Shown here piece by piece: positions 35,649-44,765 of a DNA stretch of 64,000 nucleotides. The DNA is from Natronococcus sp. CG52 (lineage in GTDB: Archaea > Halobacteriota > Halobacteria > Halobacteriales > Natrialbaceae), in assembly GCF_023913515.1 (NCBI RefSeq), contig NZ_CP099391.1:2604001-2668000 (forward strand), read 5' to 3'. The notes beneath the pieces are model-generated. The model was not told the DNA's origin, made no database searches, and saw only the letters and a program-made list of their open reading frames with translations. Numbering within the stretch: position 1 is the stretch's first letter; every line of letters begins with the position of its first letter. A program made the position numbers and the translations under genes.

Positions 35649-37130
35649 TCAGAACGTAACGGTCCCCGCCTCGACCGAGAAGTAGACGACGAAGTAGACG
35701 ATGAACGCGAGCGCCAGTACCCACTGGCCGGGCGAGACGTCCCGGCGTTCGCCCGTCGCGGCCTTGAGCAGCGGGTAGCTGATGATCCCGGCGGCGAGAC
35801 CGTTCGCGATCGACGTCGTCAGCGGCATGATCGTGATCGTCAGCCCGGCGCTGATCGCCCAGGCGGGATCCTGCCAGTCGATGTCGGTGACGCCCTGCAG
35901 CATGATGATCCCGACGACGATCAGCGCCAGGTAGGTGGCGTACTGGGGAATCGCCTGCATGAGCGGGACGACGAGCAACGCGAGCGCGAACATCCCGCCG
36001 ACGACGAGCGCCGTAAAGCCGGTCCGTCCGCCCTCCTCGAGGCCGGCCGATGACTCGATGAACGTCGTCACCGTCGAGGTTCCGATCATCGCGCCGACCG
36101 TCGTCCCGACCGCGTCGGCCATCAGGGGCTTCTCGATGTTCGGCAAGTCACCCCGTTCGTCGAGGAAGCCGCCGATCTGGGAGACGCCGATGAGCGTCCC
36201 CGCGGTGTCGAAGAAGTCGACGAAGAAGAACGTGAACACGACCAGCGCGAAGACGAGCGGATCGTCGGTGATCATTCCCAGTCCGTCGACGAATCCCCAG
36301 AACAGCGGGGTGAAGTCGTACTGGACGGACGTGAGCATCGAGACGATCCCCTCGTTCGTGACGTTGTCGTAGGACCCTTCGGGTGTGAGTACGCCGGGGG
36401 AAACGAGTCCCGCGAGCGTGAGGCCCCACCCGGCGGCGGCCGTCGTCAGGATGCCGATGATGATCGAGCCGCGCAGGCCGCGGGCGTACAGCAACAGCGT
36501 CAGGACGAGACCCGCAAGCGAGAGCGCGGCGACCGGGCTCTGGAGCACGTTGCCGAGCGTGACGAGCGTCGCGTCGTACGGGACGACGAGTTCGATCTCC
36601 TGCAGTCCGAGAAAGAGCAGAAAAATACCGATACCCGCTCCGACGGAGAACTTGACGGGCTCCGGGAACAGTTCGATGACGTACCGTCGCGCGCCGACGG
36701 CGGTGAGCGCGATGAAGATGAGTCCTTCGACGAAGACGGCCGCGAGCGCGAGTTGCCACGGAACGCCGAGGATGACGACGACGGTGAACGTGAAGAACGC
36801 GTTCAGTCCCATCCCCGGCGCCAGTCCGAACGGGCGATTCGCGTAGAGCGCCATCACGAGGATCGCGGCGATCGACGCGAGAATCGTCACGACGGCGATC
36901 ATCTGGAAGATCTCGCCCTCGCTGTAGACCGTTCCGTTGATCAGCGCCTCTCCCTGGAACTCCCCCGTCTCGTGGTTCCAGAGGATCGCCTGGCTCAGGA
37001 TTGCCGGGTTGACCACGACGATGTACGCCATCGCCAGGAACGTCGTTACCCCGGCGATGATCTCTGTCTGTAAGTCGGTATCGTGCTCGTCGAATCCGAA
37101 GTAGTCTCCAATGCTGTCGGAAGCCCCCAT
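35649..37130 (-). CDS. NCS2 family nucleobase permease (AzgA-like)
   Basis: The 493-residue membrane protein has about 12-14 segments and motifs of the AzgA branch of the NCS2 family: GVTTFLAMAYIVVVNP near residue 28, APGMGLNAFFTFTVV near residue 100, and GTSTVTTFIESSAGLEEGGRTG near residue 345. AzgA-like permeases import hypoxanthine, adenine or guanine by proton symport. Start ATG at 37130; a longer frame is not supported. The divergent TrkA-like gene begins about 200 bases away. Confidence 0.9.
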   Translation of the reverse strand: MGASDSIGDYFGFDEHDTDLQTEIIAGVTTFLAMAYIVVVNPAILSQAILWNHETGEFQGEALINGTVYSEGEIFQMIAVVTILASIAAILVMALYANRPFGLAPGMGLNAFFTFTVVVILGVPWQLALAAVFVEGLIFIALTAVGARRYVIELFPEPVKFSVGAGIGIFLLFLGLQEIELVVPYDATLVTLGNVLQSPVAALSLAGLVLTLLLYARGLRGSIIIGILTTAAAGWGLTLAGLVSPGVLTPEGSYDNVTNEGIVSMLTSVQYDFTPLFWGFVDGLGMITDDPLVFALVVFTFFFVDFFDTAGTLIGVSQIGGFLDERGDLPNIEKPLMADAVGTTVGAMIGTSTVTTFIESSAGLEEGGRTGFTALVVGGMFALALLVVPLMQAIPQYATYLALIVVGIIMLQGVTDIDWQDPAWAISAGLTITIMPLTTSIANGLAAGIISYPLLKAATGERRDVSPGQWVLALAFIVYFVVYFSVEAGTVTF

Positions 37131-37337
37131 ATTGGATGTACGAGCATAACCAGACTGCTTAGTTAAAGGTTCCCGTCTCGGATCGAGGCATCTTGAGCAC
37201 GTTCGTGGATACACCTCGAGCGATTCGGTCACGGACGAGAGACGCCGAACGACGCGCCTGACGGATCCGTTCGCGGATCCTCGAGACGGACGGCGTCGAA
37301 CGAACGTATTTGTCCCCCGAGCGCATACCTGGGAAGC

Positions 37338-38000
37338 ATGAGGTTTGTCATCGTGGGTTACGGCCGAGTCGGATCGCGGACGGCGCGTATCCTGACCGAA
37401 GAGGGACACGACGCCGTCGTCGTCGAGAAGGATCCCGACCGGATCGACCGCGCCCAGACCGACGGGTTCGAGACGGTCCAGGGAGATGGCGCCGACGAGG
37501 AGGTGCTTCTCGAAGCGAGGATCGACGCTGCGGACGCGATCGGTGCGTTCACGCCGGACCTCAACGCCAACTTCGCGGCCTGTATGGTCGGCAACCACCA
37601 CGACTGCCGGACCGTGTTACGGATCGACGAGGACTACCGCGAGGACATCTACAACAAGTACGCCGAGGACGTCGACGAGATCATCTATCCCGAACGGCTG
37701 GGCGCGGCGGGCGCGAAGACGGCCATGCTCGGCGGCGACTTCAACGTCGTCGCCGACCTCGCCACGAACCTCCAGTTGACCGTCCTCGAGATTCGCGAGG
37801 GATCGCCCGCGGTCGGAAAGCGGATGAGCGAACTCGAGTTACCCGAATCCGCGCGGATCTACGCGCACGGTCGTGCTCGCGAGTCGCTGACGATTCCGCT
37901 TCCGGGAACCGAACTGGACGTCGGCGACGAGGTCGCCATCATCACCGAAACGGATAGCGTCGACGACGTTCGGGCGTCGCTGTTACCCGCGTCCGCCTGA
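37338..38000 (+). CDS. TrkA-like K+ transport regulatory protein
   Basis: The 220-residue protein has an RCK-N Rossmann domain starting MRFVIVGYGRVGSRTARIL (nucleotide-binding GxGxxG) and a C-terminal RCK-C domain (about 140-215). These cytoplasmic proteins bind NAD(H) or ATP and control Trk/Ktr K+ channels, important for haloarchaeal K+ accumulation. No TrkH-like membrane subunit is next to it. Confidence 0.9.
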   Translation: MRFVIVGYGRVGSRTARILTEEGHDAVVVEKDPDRIDRAQTDGFETVQGDGADEEVLLEARIDAADAIGAFTPDLNANFAACMVGNHHDCRTVLRIDEDYREDIYNKYAEDVDEIIYPERLGAAGAKTAMLGGDFNVVADLATNLQLTVLEIREGSPAVGKRMSELELPESARIYAHGRARESLTIPLPGTELDVGDEVAIITETDSVDDVRASLLPASA

Positions 38001-38146
38001 TCGGTGAGAAAGGGGGATGGAGCAGGTGGCGCACGGGCGCGACCGGAGTGGGGGATGGGTATCGTCCAGTTCGCGCCCAGTAGTTCCATCGACGGTGTTC
38101 GTGATAAAACCGCGTCAGACGGCCGGATGACGCGAGTCAGACCAGT

Positions 38147-39214
38147 TTAGCCGTCGTCCTCGAGTCGGAAAACGAGAACGTTCTGGTGGACCATCGAGGG
38201 GACGAACGAGAACGGGTAGCCGTAGACGTGGAGATCCTTCGTCGGGTCGTACCAGACCAGGTTCGCCGCGAGCGTCAGCGGCGCGGTCGACTCGATCGCC
38301 TGCGCGAGATCCGCCGAGAGGAACTCGTAGGACTGGTCTCGGTACATGTCGCCGATGAAGACGACCACGTGGCCGTCCGGCGTGACCGCGTCGGCGAACC
38401 GGTCGAACTTCTCGGCCATGTCGGCGAGCCACTCGGCTTTCGTCCCGGTCTCACCGTCGTCGGTATTGCCCGCGGCTTCGTCTCCGTCCGCAGTCTCGTT
38501 TTCGTCCGCAACCTCGCCCGCGTCGAACGCGCCCAGTTTGCTCTCGCGCGTCTCGCGCTCGTTTCGCGTCTGCTCGAGTTCGTCCATGTGCCAGTACGGG
38601 ACGTCCGTCAACAGGAGGTCGACGCTGTCGTCGGGGACGTCCTCGATCAGGTCGGCACAGTCGCCGCGGCGAAGTTCCTGCTCGGCGAGCGGCGGCTCCT
38701 CGCGGGCCTGCCGTTCCTCGTTCTCGCACTCGAGGACTTCCCCGTAGAGCTCGACCCAGCGCTCGTTGCGCTCGAACCCGATCGCCTCGCGGAGTCCGGT
38801 CCCCTCGTGTTCGCAGAAGCTGGCGCCGAGCAAGGTGCCGCCGACGCCGGCGAAGGGATCGAGGACGGTGTCGTCGGCCGTGCTGAATCGACCGATCAGC
38901 TCCGCACAGAGCCGCGGCGGCTTCTGTCCCCCGTGTTCGCTCCGCAGACCGTGCTGGACGTCCGGCGGGTAGCTCTCCGCGATGACGGACTTGGTGGCGT
39001 ACTTCCACTCCTTGCCGGTGAGGTCGTTGATCCGGTTTCGCTCGTCGTAGATCCCTCGCCCCTCGACGTACCGCTGGTGGTCGGCGAGCTGGTCGGTGTC
39101 GATCACGTCGCCGTCCTCGACCGGCAGGGATTCGTCTCGAGCGCGCTCGGCGTCGAATTCGCCGTCGTCGTCCGTGAAGAGCCGACTCTGACGGTGGCTG
39201 TCCCCGTCGTCCAT
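38147..39214 (-). CDS. Orphan DNA methyltransferase (N4/N6 amino type)
   Basis: The 355-residue protein has AdoMet-binding motif I DPFAGVGGT (residues 119-127), a preceding HGGQKPPRL stretch (motif X-like), and catalytic motif IV TDVPYW (residues 203-208), with Val where most have the first Pro of TDPPYW. The order X-I-IV suggests a beta-class-like amino methyltransferase. A low-complexity acidic insert (about 222-255) interrupts the second half. There is no restriction enzyme or specificity subunit nearby. RNA methylation cannot be excluded. Confidence 0.72.
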   Translation of the reverse strand: MDDGDSHRQSRLFTDDDGEFDAERARDESLPVEDGDVIDTDQLADHQRYVEGRGIYDERNRINDLTGKEWKYATKSVIAESYPPDVQHGLRSEHGGQKPPRLCAELIGRFSTADDTVLDPFAGVGGTLLGASFCEHEGTGLREAIGFERNERWVELYGEVLECENEERQAREEPPLAEQELRRGDCADLIEDVPDDSVDLLLTDVPYWHMDELEQTRNERETRESKLGAFDAGEVADENETADGDEAAGNTDDGETGTKAEWLADMAEKFDRFADAVTPDGHVVVFIGDMYRDQSYEFLSADLAQAIESTAPLTLAANLVWYDPTKDLHVYGYPFSFVPSMVHQNVLVFRLEDDG

Positions 39215-39287
39215 ATGTCGTGTGCGAGTGCTCTCACCCGGCGTACTTAAAATCGCGTTCCTCGATCGAGGCGCGGACGGCGAGCCG

Positions 39288-39563
39288 TTACCCGGTGTAG
39301 GAGCTCTCGCCGACGATCTCGAGGAACTCGCCGCGGCCGGTCGCAGTCGCGCTGTCGAACTCGGTCACCCGAACGCGGACGCGCTTTTCGACCGTCTCCG
39401 GACCCGCACCGTTGACGACCAGGTGGGTGTCACCGATGTAGACGTGTCCTTCGTTGTTACTGTTCGACTCTGCGACGAAGACGTCGAAGACGTCGCCCTC
39501 GGTGAGCGACGGACTCGTGTCGCGGAACTGCCATCCTTTGAAGTACTTTTTCAGGAAGCTCAT
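39288..39563 (-). CDS. Small TRAM-like protein
   Basis: This 91-residue protein begins MSFLKKYFKGWQFRDT, then has a beta-barrel-like region (GDVFDVFVAES.., GHVYIGDTHLVV.., VRVRVTEFDSATATGRGEFL) resembling a TRAM RNA-binding domain. Its start overlaps the stop of the antiporter gene by four bases (ATGA), so the two are coupled; the methyltransferase gene follows 73 bases later. Function unknown; RNA binding is an inference from the fold. Confidence 0.6.
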   Translation of the reverse strand: MSFLKKYFKGWQFRDTSPSLTEGDVFDVFVAESNSNNEGHVYIGDTHLVVNGAGPETVEKRVRVRVTEFDSATATGRGEFLEIVGESSYTG

Positions 39564-41128
39564 ATTCGTGCCACCTCTTCACTTTCGCGGTCGATGATGT
39601 ACTCGCGGCCGAAGCCGGTGAGTGCCGCCACCACGAAGACGGCGACCAGCAGCCACCCCTGGAAGACGAACGGGACGACGTCGATCGGCGTCACGAGCAT
39701 ATCGGTGCTGAACCAATCGTACTGTCCGGGGAGGTCCTGCATCGCCGTATAACCGGCGAGGACGCCGCCGGACCACGGGAAGATGTAGCCCAGAGCAGCC
39801 GTCTGGGCGTCCAGGATGTTCGCCCGCCGGTAGCCGTTCAGGTTGAACCGTTCGCCGATCTTCGAGATGTACGGTCCGATCGCGACCTCCGCGGCCGTGT
39901 TGATCGTGATGACGGCGTTGATCAGCGCCGCGGAGCCGACCATCGTGAGTTCGGCGTTGCGAACGTTCGTCGCGAGGTTCTCGATCGACCAGTCGAGAAT
40001 CGCCTGGAACGCGCCGCCGCGGATCATGATCTGTGCCGCGGCGATGATCAGCAGGACGAGAATCGCCAGCTCGAAGAAGCCGGCCGCGCCGTTGATCAGG
40101 CTCCCGCCGACGCTGACCGCGTCGGGATCCTCGACGATCGTCAGAATCGGGAGGAACTCGAGCGGCTCCGCCACTGGCGCGTCCTCGGGTGCGTTGAACA
40201 TGACGATATCGCCGAACGACATCAGCCCCAGGACGAGGCTGAACGCTGCTGCGACGACGATTCCCCACGAGATCGCCTCGACGATGTGGCGCCCGGCGAT
40301 CGCTGCGCCGATCACGACCCCCATCGAAACGAGGTGGATCAGGCCGACGGGTTCGCTCTCGGCGACCAGGATCTGTTGGGCGTCGCCGCCGATCTCGAGG
40401 CCGCCCATGAACTGCCCGGCAACGATGTAGCCGACGAACGCGATGATCGCAGCGACGATCACGTACTTGAATCGCGAGGCGACGACGCCACCGATGTCGG
40501 AGTCCTGCGTAACCGCACTAACGATCGTCGTGTCGCTGACGGGTGCGAGGTTATCGCCGAAGATCGCCCCCGAGAGGATCGCGCCGAACAGCAGGACGGG
40601 ATTCGCTCCGAGCAGGATCCCCGCGGGGAAGAACAGGGTGACGAACGCGATCGCCGCGCCGTATCCCGTCCCGATCCCGGTCGTAAACAGCGCTGCGAGG
40701 ACGAACGTGATCGCCGGGAACAGCGTCGCACCGATCCCGCCGACGTCGGCCAGCCAGACGAGACCGTCGACGAATCCGCCGTCCTGTAGGATCTCGGCGA
40801 ACATCCCGGCCCAGATCCAGGCGACGATCGCCGTCACCGCGACAGGCTGGGTCATCCCCTCGAAGATCGTGTTCGCGTAGGTTTTCCAGTTTCCGCGAAC
40901 GAAGAACATCCCGAGGATCAGTCCGACCAGGATACCGACGACCAGTCCGCCCGTATCTGAGATCCGCCAGAGGGCGGTCTGGGCGATCGCCCAGACGATG
41001 AAGAACCCGATCGGGATCGCGCTCATGCCTCGACCGCCGTAGAACGTTATTCGCGGCTCGTCGTCAGTTCCCTGGGTGAACGACTCACTCGGATCCGACT
41101 CACCTGGCTCGCCGTTGTCAGTACTCAT
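39560..41128 (-). CDS. Na+/H+ antiporter NhaC family protein, copy 2
   Basis: The 522-residue membrane protein has about 12 segments and the motifs GAIFGDNLAPVSDTTIVSAVT near residue 195 and TTGIGTGYGAAIAFVTLFFP near residue 150, typical of the NhaC superfamily. It differs greatly from the 28040-29797 antiporter and lacks that protein's FFDDYANT motif, so it may carry another substrate. TATA-like GGTATAATTCGAG lies about 30 bases upstream of the ATG, so the transcript is probably leaderless. Confidence 0.85.
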   Translation of the reverse strand: MSTDNGEPGESDPSESFTQGTDDEPRITFYGGRGMSAIPIGFFIVWAIAQTALWRISDTGGLVVGILVGLILGMFFVRGNWKTYANTIFEGMTQPVAVTAIVAWIWAGMFAEILQDGGFVDGLVWLADVGGIGATLFPAITFVLAALFTTGIGTGYGAAIAFVTLFFPAGILLGANPVLLFGAILSGAIFGDNLAPVSDTTIVSAVTQDSDIGGVVASRFKYVIVAAIIAFVGYIVAGQFMGGLEIGGDAQQILVAESEPVGLIHLVSMGVVIGAAIAGRHIVEAISWGIVVAAAFSLVLGLMSFGDIVMFNAPEDAPVAEPLEFLPILTIVEDPDAVSVGGSLINGAAGFFELAILVLLIIAAAQIMIRGGAFQAILDWSIENLATNVRNAELTMVGSAALINAVITINTAAEVAIGPYISKIGERFNLNGYRRANILDAQTAALGYIFPWSGGVLAGYTAMQDLPGQYDWFSTDMLVTPIDVVPFVFQGWLLVAVFVVAALTGFGREYIIDRESEEVARI

Positions 41129-41310
41129 CGTAGCACACGACAGTAATACTCGAATTATACCGGATAAATGTTACCGAACGTCGACTGAGGATCTAACGGC
41201 GGTCTAACATGTGGTTTCTTCGCCCTACTCGAGCCGCTTGCGCGCCGCCACCACGTCGCAGCCGCGCTCTCGAACCGGATTTTTACGCCGGTCGGCCGAA
41301 GGTATGAGGC

Positions 41311-41565
41311 GTGTCGCCGCTCGTCGGTTCGGTCGCGCTTCTCGTCGCCACCGTACTCGGCCTGCGGGTCGGCGTTCTGGGCGTCGCCGCGCTCGTCCAG
41401 TCGATGACCGTCGATCTGGCCGTAATTCCCGGGCTGGCGTGGCCGGCAGTACTGACCGCCGCTGTGACGGTGTTGCTCGCGACCGGTCGACGGGTGACCC
41501 GACTCGAGAGCGCGCTCCTGATCGCGCTCACGGCGGCGTACTGGCTCGTGAACGCGGTCGGCTGA
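41311..41565 (+). CDS. Small membrane protein of unknown function
   Basis: This 84-residue protein is almost entirely hydrophobic, with three predicted membrane segments (about 5-25, 40-58, 66-82). It starts with GTG at 41311; a TATA-like GGATTTTTACG lies 26-32 bases upstream, consistent with a leaderless transcript, which supports the gene being real. No family recognised. Confidence 0.5.
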   Translation: MSPLVGSVALLVATVLGLRVGVLGVAALVQSMTVDLAVIPGLAWPAVLTAAVTVLLATGRRVTRLESALLIALTAAYWLVNAVG

Positions 41566-41633
41566 CGGGACCCGCGGCCGGTAACACTGGGGTTAGGAAC
41601 GAGCCTTTCACCGTCCGGCGCGTACGATCGGGT

Positions 41634-42641
41634 ATGAACACGCTCGTCGACGGCGAGTGGCGGACAGACGCGTACGAGACGACCGGCGACGACGGTTCGT
41701 TCGAACGTCAGGAGACGACGTTCCGAGACTGGGTCCGCGACGATCCCGACGCGGAGTTCCGGCCCGAGGCCGGCCGCTACCACCTCTACGTTTCTTACGC
41801 CTGCCCGTGGGCCCACCGAACGCTCGTGACGCGCGCGCTGAAGGGACTCGAGGACGCGATCTCCGTCTCGGTCGTCGATCCGTACCGCGACGAGGACGGC
41901 TGGCAGTTCACGCCCGACAAGGAGGACTGTACGCGAGATCACGTTCACGGCGCCGACTACCTGCGCGAACTGTACGTTCGGGCCGACCCCGACGTCACCG
42001 CCCGCGTCACCGTGCCGGTTCTCTGGGACAAGCGCGAGGACACGATCGTCAACAACGAGTCGAAAGAGATCATGCGGATGCTCGACACCGAGTTCGATTC
42101 GGTCGCCTCGCGGGACGTCGATCTCTATCCCGAAGGGTACCGGGAGGAGGTCGACCGGATCATCGACGAAATCTACGAGCCGATCAACAACGGCGTTTAC
42201 CGGGCCGGATTCGCGACCAGTCAGGGGCCGTACGACGAGGCGGTCGACGACCTCTTTGCGGCGCTCGACCACTGGGACGACGTTCTGGGCGACCAGCGCT
42301 ACCTCGCCGGCGATCGGCTCACGGAGGCCGACGTCGCGATGTTCACGACGCTCGTCCGGTTCGACAACGTCTATCACACGCACTTCATATGTAACGTCCA
42401 GTACGTCCGGGAGTACGAGCACCTGTGGCCGTACCTTCGGGATCTTTTCCAGACGCCCGGTGTCGCACGGACGGTAAACGTGGACCACATCAAGGAGCAC
42501 TACTACACGACCCATCCGGACGTGAACCCGCACCGGATTATCGCCCGCGGACCCGACCCGGCGTTCGACGCGTCCCACGACCGAGACGAACTCCCGGGGT
42601 CGCCGCCCTCGGGACTCGAGGCGGCGAGTGCGGGCGACTGA
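41634..42641 (+). CDS. Glutathionyl-hydroquinone reductase-like protein (GST superfamily)
   Basis: The 335-residue protein matches the YqjG/ECM4-type branch: YHLYVSYACPWAHRTLV (about residues 46-62, with the active Cys in CPWAH), then the VDPYRDEDGWQF stretch, VPVLWDKREDTIVNNESKEIMRML, and a helical C-terminal domain with YLAGDRLTEADVAMFTTLVRFDNVY. Bacterial members reduce glutathionyl-hydroquinones. Haloarchaea have gamma-glutamylcysteine instead of glutathione, so that is a likely thiol partner. Start ATG at 41634 at the beginning of family homology. Confidence 0.88.
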   Translation: MNTLVDGEWRTDAYETTGDDGSFERQETTFRDWVRDDPDAEFRPEAGRYHLYVSYACPWAHRTLVTRALKGLEDAISVSVVDPYRDEDGWQFTPDKEDCTRDHVHGADYLRELYVRADPDVTARVTVPVLWDKREDTIVNNESKEIMRMLDTEFDSVASRDVDLYPEGYREEVDRIIDEIYEPINNGVYRAGFATSQGPYDEAVDDLFAALDHWDDVLGDQRYLAGDRLTEADVAMFTTLVRFDNVYHTHFICNVQYVREYEHLWPYLRDLFQTPGVARTVNVDHIKEHYYTTHPDVNPHRIIARGPDPAFDASHDRDELPGSPPSGLEAASAGD

Positions 42642-42860
42642 TCAGGAGTCACCCGGCCGACGACCGGACTCGCGGCGCCACCGCTCGAAGCTGTGTTCCT
42701 CTTCGTCGACGAAGAAGGCCCGCCAGACGAGCCAGCCGATCACGAACAGCGGCAACACCGGGAGAAGAACGATCACGACGAGCGCCGCGGCGATGTACCC
42801 GAAAAGGGACATCTGGCTGTTCGGACCGTAGCCCGTCGACTCGGACACCCTTGTTGACAT
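42642..42860 (-). CDS. Small single-span membrane protein
   Basis: This 72-residue protein has one or two hydrophobic stretches (SLFGYIAAALVVIVLLPVLP and FVIGWLVWRAFFV, residues 17-50) and a basic, polar tail. ATG at 42860 was preferred over a start five residues upstream. Its stop abuts the stop of the reductase-like gene (convergent). I recognise no family. Confidence 0.55.
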   Translation of the reverse strand: MSTRVSESTGYGPNSQMSLFGYIAAALVVIVLLPVLPLFVIGWLVWRAFFVDEEEHSFERWRRESGRRPGDS

Positions 42861-42920
42861 GTGCGAGGGTAGCACCGTCCCGATATTCCGTCTTTCGATC
42901 TCGAGAACGCCCGCCCGCTC

Positions 42921-43721
42921 TCAGGGCGCCTCGAGTCCGTTCCGTCCCTCCTCGTCGTCCGCGAGGACCTCGGCGGCGTCGTCCCGCGGCTGGTAGCCGA
43001 GTTCGAGCATCGTCTCCGAGAGCGAGAGGAACCGCTCGGCGTTCCGAGAGATGCCGTGGGCGGTCAGCGGTGTCGTTCGGAGCGACCCCGTCGCGGCCGC
43101 GCGGATGACCCGCCGGCAGTCGCCGGGGCTGAGCCACATCGCCCGGGCGTAGCGCTCGCCGGCACCGTCGCGGTCGGCGACCTCGCCCCGCAGTTCGTCG
43201 CGCGTGAGCAGCCAGCCGATCCGGAGGTTGACCACGTCGAGACCGTGACGCTTCGCGTAGTAGTGGCCCATCGCCTCGCCGAACACCTTGCTGACGCCGT
43301 AGTAGGTGTCGGGTGCCGGGGGATCGTCGGGCCGCACGACGTCGGGGGCCCCGTTCGTCGACTCCGGCCGCGTCGGCGAGACGGTGTTAGCCATGTTGAC
43401 GGCGTGGTTCGAACTCGAGAAGACGACCCGCTCGAGGCCGTTCTCGGCGGCGGCCGCGAAGGCGTTGTAGACCCCTTCGACGTTCGGCCCCGAGACCGCA
43501 TCCCACTCGGCCCGGGGGTCCGGGTTGGCCGCCAGGTGGATCAGCACGTCCTGGCCCTCGAGCGCGTCGACGAACGCCTCGCGCTCGGTGATCTCGATGG
43601 GCGTGGTCTCGAGATCCTCGGACTCGCTGTGAGAGAACAGCGTGAGATCGTCGTCCGGGAACGCCTCGATCGCCTGCCTGCCGACGTTGCCGGAGGCGCC
43701 GGTGATTGCGATCTTGGTCAT
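42921..43721 (-). CDS. NAD-dependent epimerase/dehydratase family protein
   Basis: The 266-residue extended SDR has GASGNVGRQAIEAF (residues 8-21, NAD binding), HLAANPDPRAEW, the active Ser in VVFSSSNHAV, and Tyr-x-x-x-Lys in YYGVSKVFGEA. It resembles uronate dehydrogenase-like SDRs, but the substrate is not certain. The 550 bases upstream (43722-44278) hold no supported gene, only a weak stem near 44137-44158. Confidence 0.85.
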   Translation of the reverse strand: MTKIAITGASGNVGRQAIEAFPDDDLTLFSHSESEDLETTPIEITEREAFVDALEGQDVLIHLAANPDPRAEWDAVSGPNVEGVYNAFAAAAENGLERVVFSSSNHAVNMANTVSPTRPESTNGAPDVVRPDDPPAPDTYYGVSKVFGEAMGHYYAKRHGLDVVNLRIGWLLTRDELRGEVADRDGAGERYARAMWLSPGDCRRVIRAAATGSLRTTPLTAHGISRNAERFLSLSETMLELGYQPRDDAAEVLADDEEGRNGLEAP

Positions 43722-44278
43722 AGAGAAGCGTCACCGTCCGGGTGGAAATAGGTCTGGCCGGCGCGTTCCGGGATCGTATCGGCCGAAGAGTGGGGGCACG
43801 GTTTTTGGCCATTTCGGTCGTCCGTTCCGTATCCGCTCCGGTCTCGGCCGGCACTCTCGAGCGCGCGATCGAAAACGGACAACGAGTACCGGAGTCCGAT
43901 GGCGACGGCCGAACCGCTCGAGGCCGACCGCGACGCGTTCGTCGTGGAATTTTCCTCGGGTTCGAACTCCGGCCGACGACGTCCCGTCTCGCCGTAAACG
44001 GTCGAGGGCCGTAGCAGGGGCCATTCGATCCGGGTGCATCGATCATTCTCGGATCCTGTCTCTCGCCGTAACGTATTTTGGACGGCTCGTGGTGGTCTCT
44101 CGTGTACGCGTGTCCGGGTTGGGGTAGTGGCTATCCTTCAGCCGTGAAGGCTGAGACGCGTAGTTCGATTCTCGCACCCGGACCTTCCGCGACCGCTCGT
44201 GCGAACGCGAGTCGTCGGCTGGTTCTCCGAGAGTCGGGACGGCCGGTTTCGAAGCCGTGGACGGGAACGAGAACGGAT

Positions 44279-44719
44279 TCAGTTGTAGCGGTAGGGCCAG
44301 TACAGCGATCTGCCGGTCTTGACCAGTTTCCAGAGAACGCTGCAGCCCCGTTCCCAGACGAGGATCGGTACGATCCGTCCGCCGAACCCTTCTTTGAATC
44401 GGAACACCCCGTTCTCGAAGCTCGAGTTCGTACTTCCGAAGTCGTAGGTCTCGTACCCGTTCTCGATCCCCCACCGGATCGCGCGATCGTAAAGAAGCTC
44501 CGACGCGTGATCGTCGAAGTATTCGCTGGGGACGGCCGCGAAGAAGCCGTGGACCGAAGACCGCTTCTCATCGAGCAGCTCGAGGAACCCGTTGAAGACG
44601 TCGGCCGCGATTACCGTCTCGGCGTCGCCGGGACCCTCGTCCTCGAGTCCGCGAACCGGCAGCGTCGACAGAGCCGGCCGGGCGTAGTCTACCACACCGG
44701 TTGGGCCCACTGACTGCAC
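44279..44719 (-). pseudogene. C-terminal fragment of a FemAB/GNAT-like acyltransferase
   Basis: The last 90 residues (YFDDHASELLYDRAIRWGIE, then NGYETYDFGSTNSSFENGVF and RFKEGFGG) match the C-terminal half of GNAT/FemAB-type aminoacyltransferase-like proteins found near haloarchaeal cell-surface gene clusters. The full proteins are over 300 residues; here there is no N-terminal GNAT domain and the first 50 residues look unrelated. It is most likely a truncated remnant, possibly fused to other sequence. Confidence 0.45.
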
Positions 44720-44765
44720 ACCCTGCTCTCCTCGACCGAGGACCCCTCGGAATCGCGAGTTCGGG

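Noticed and set aside
44137-44158. Weak stem (TTCAGCC-GTGAA-GGCTGAG) resembling an IS200/IS605 end
   Set aside because: Too short, with no tnpA or tnpB remnant nearby; left as a note only.
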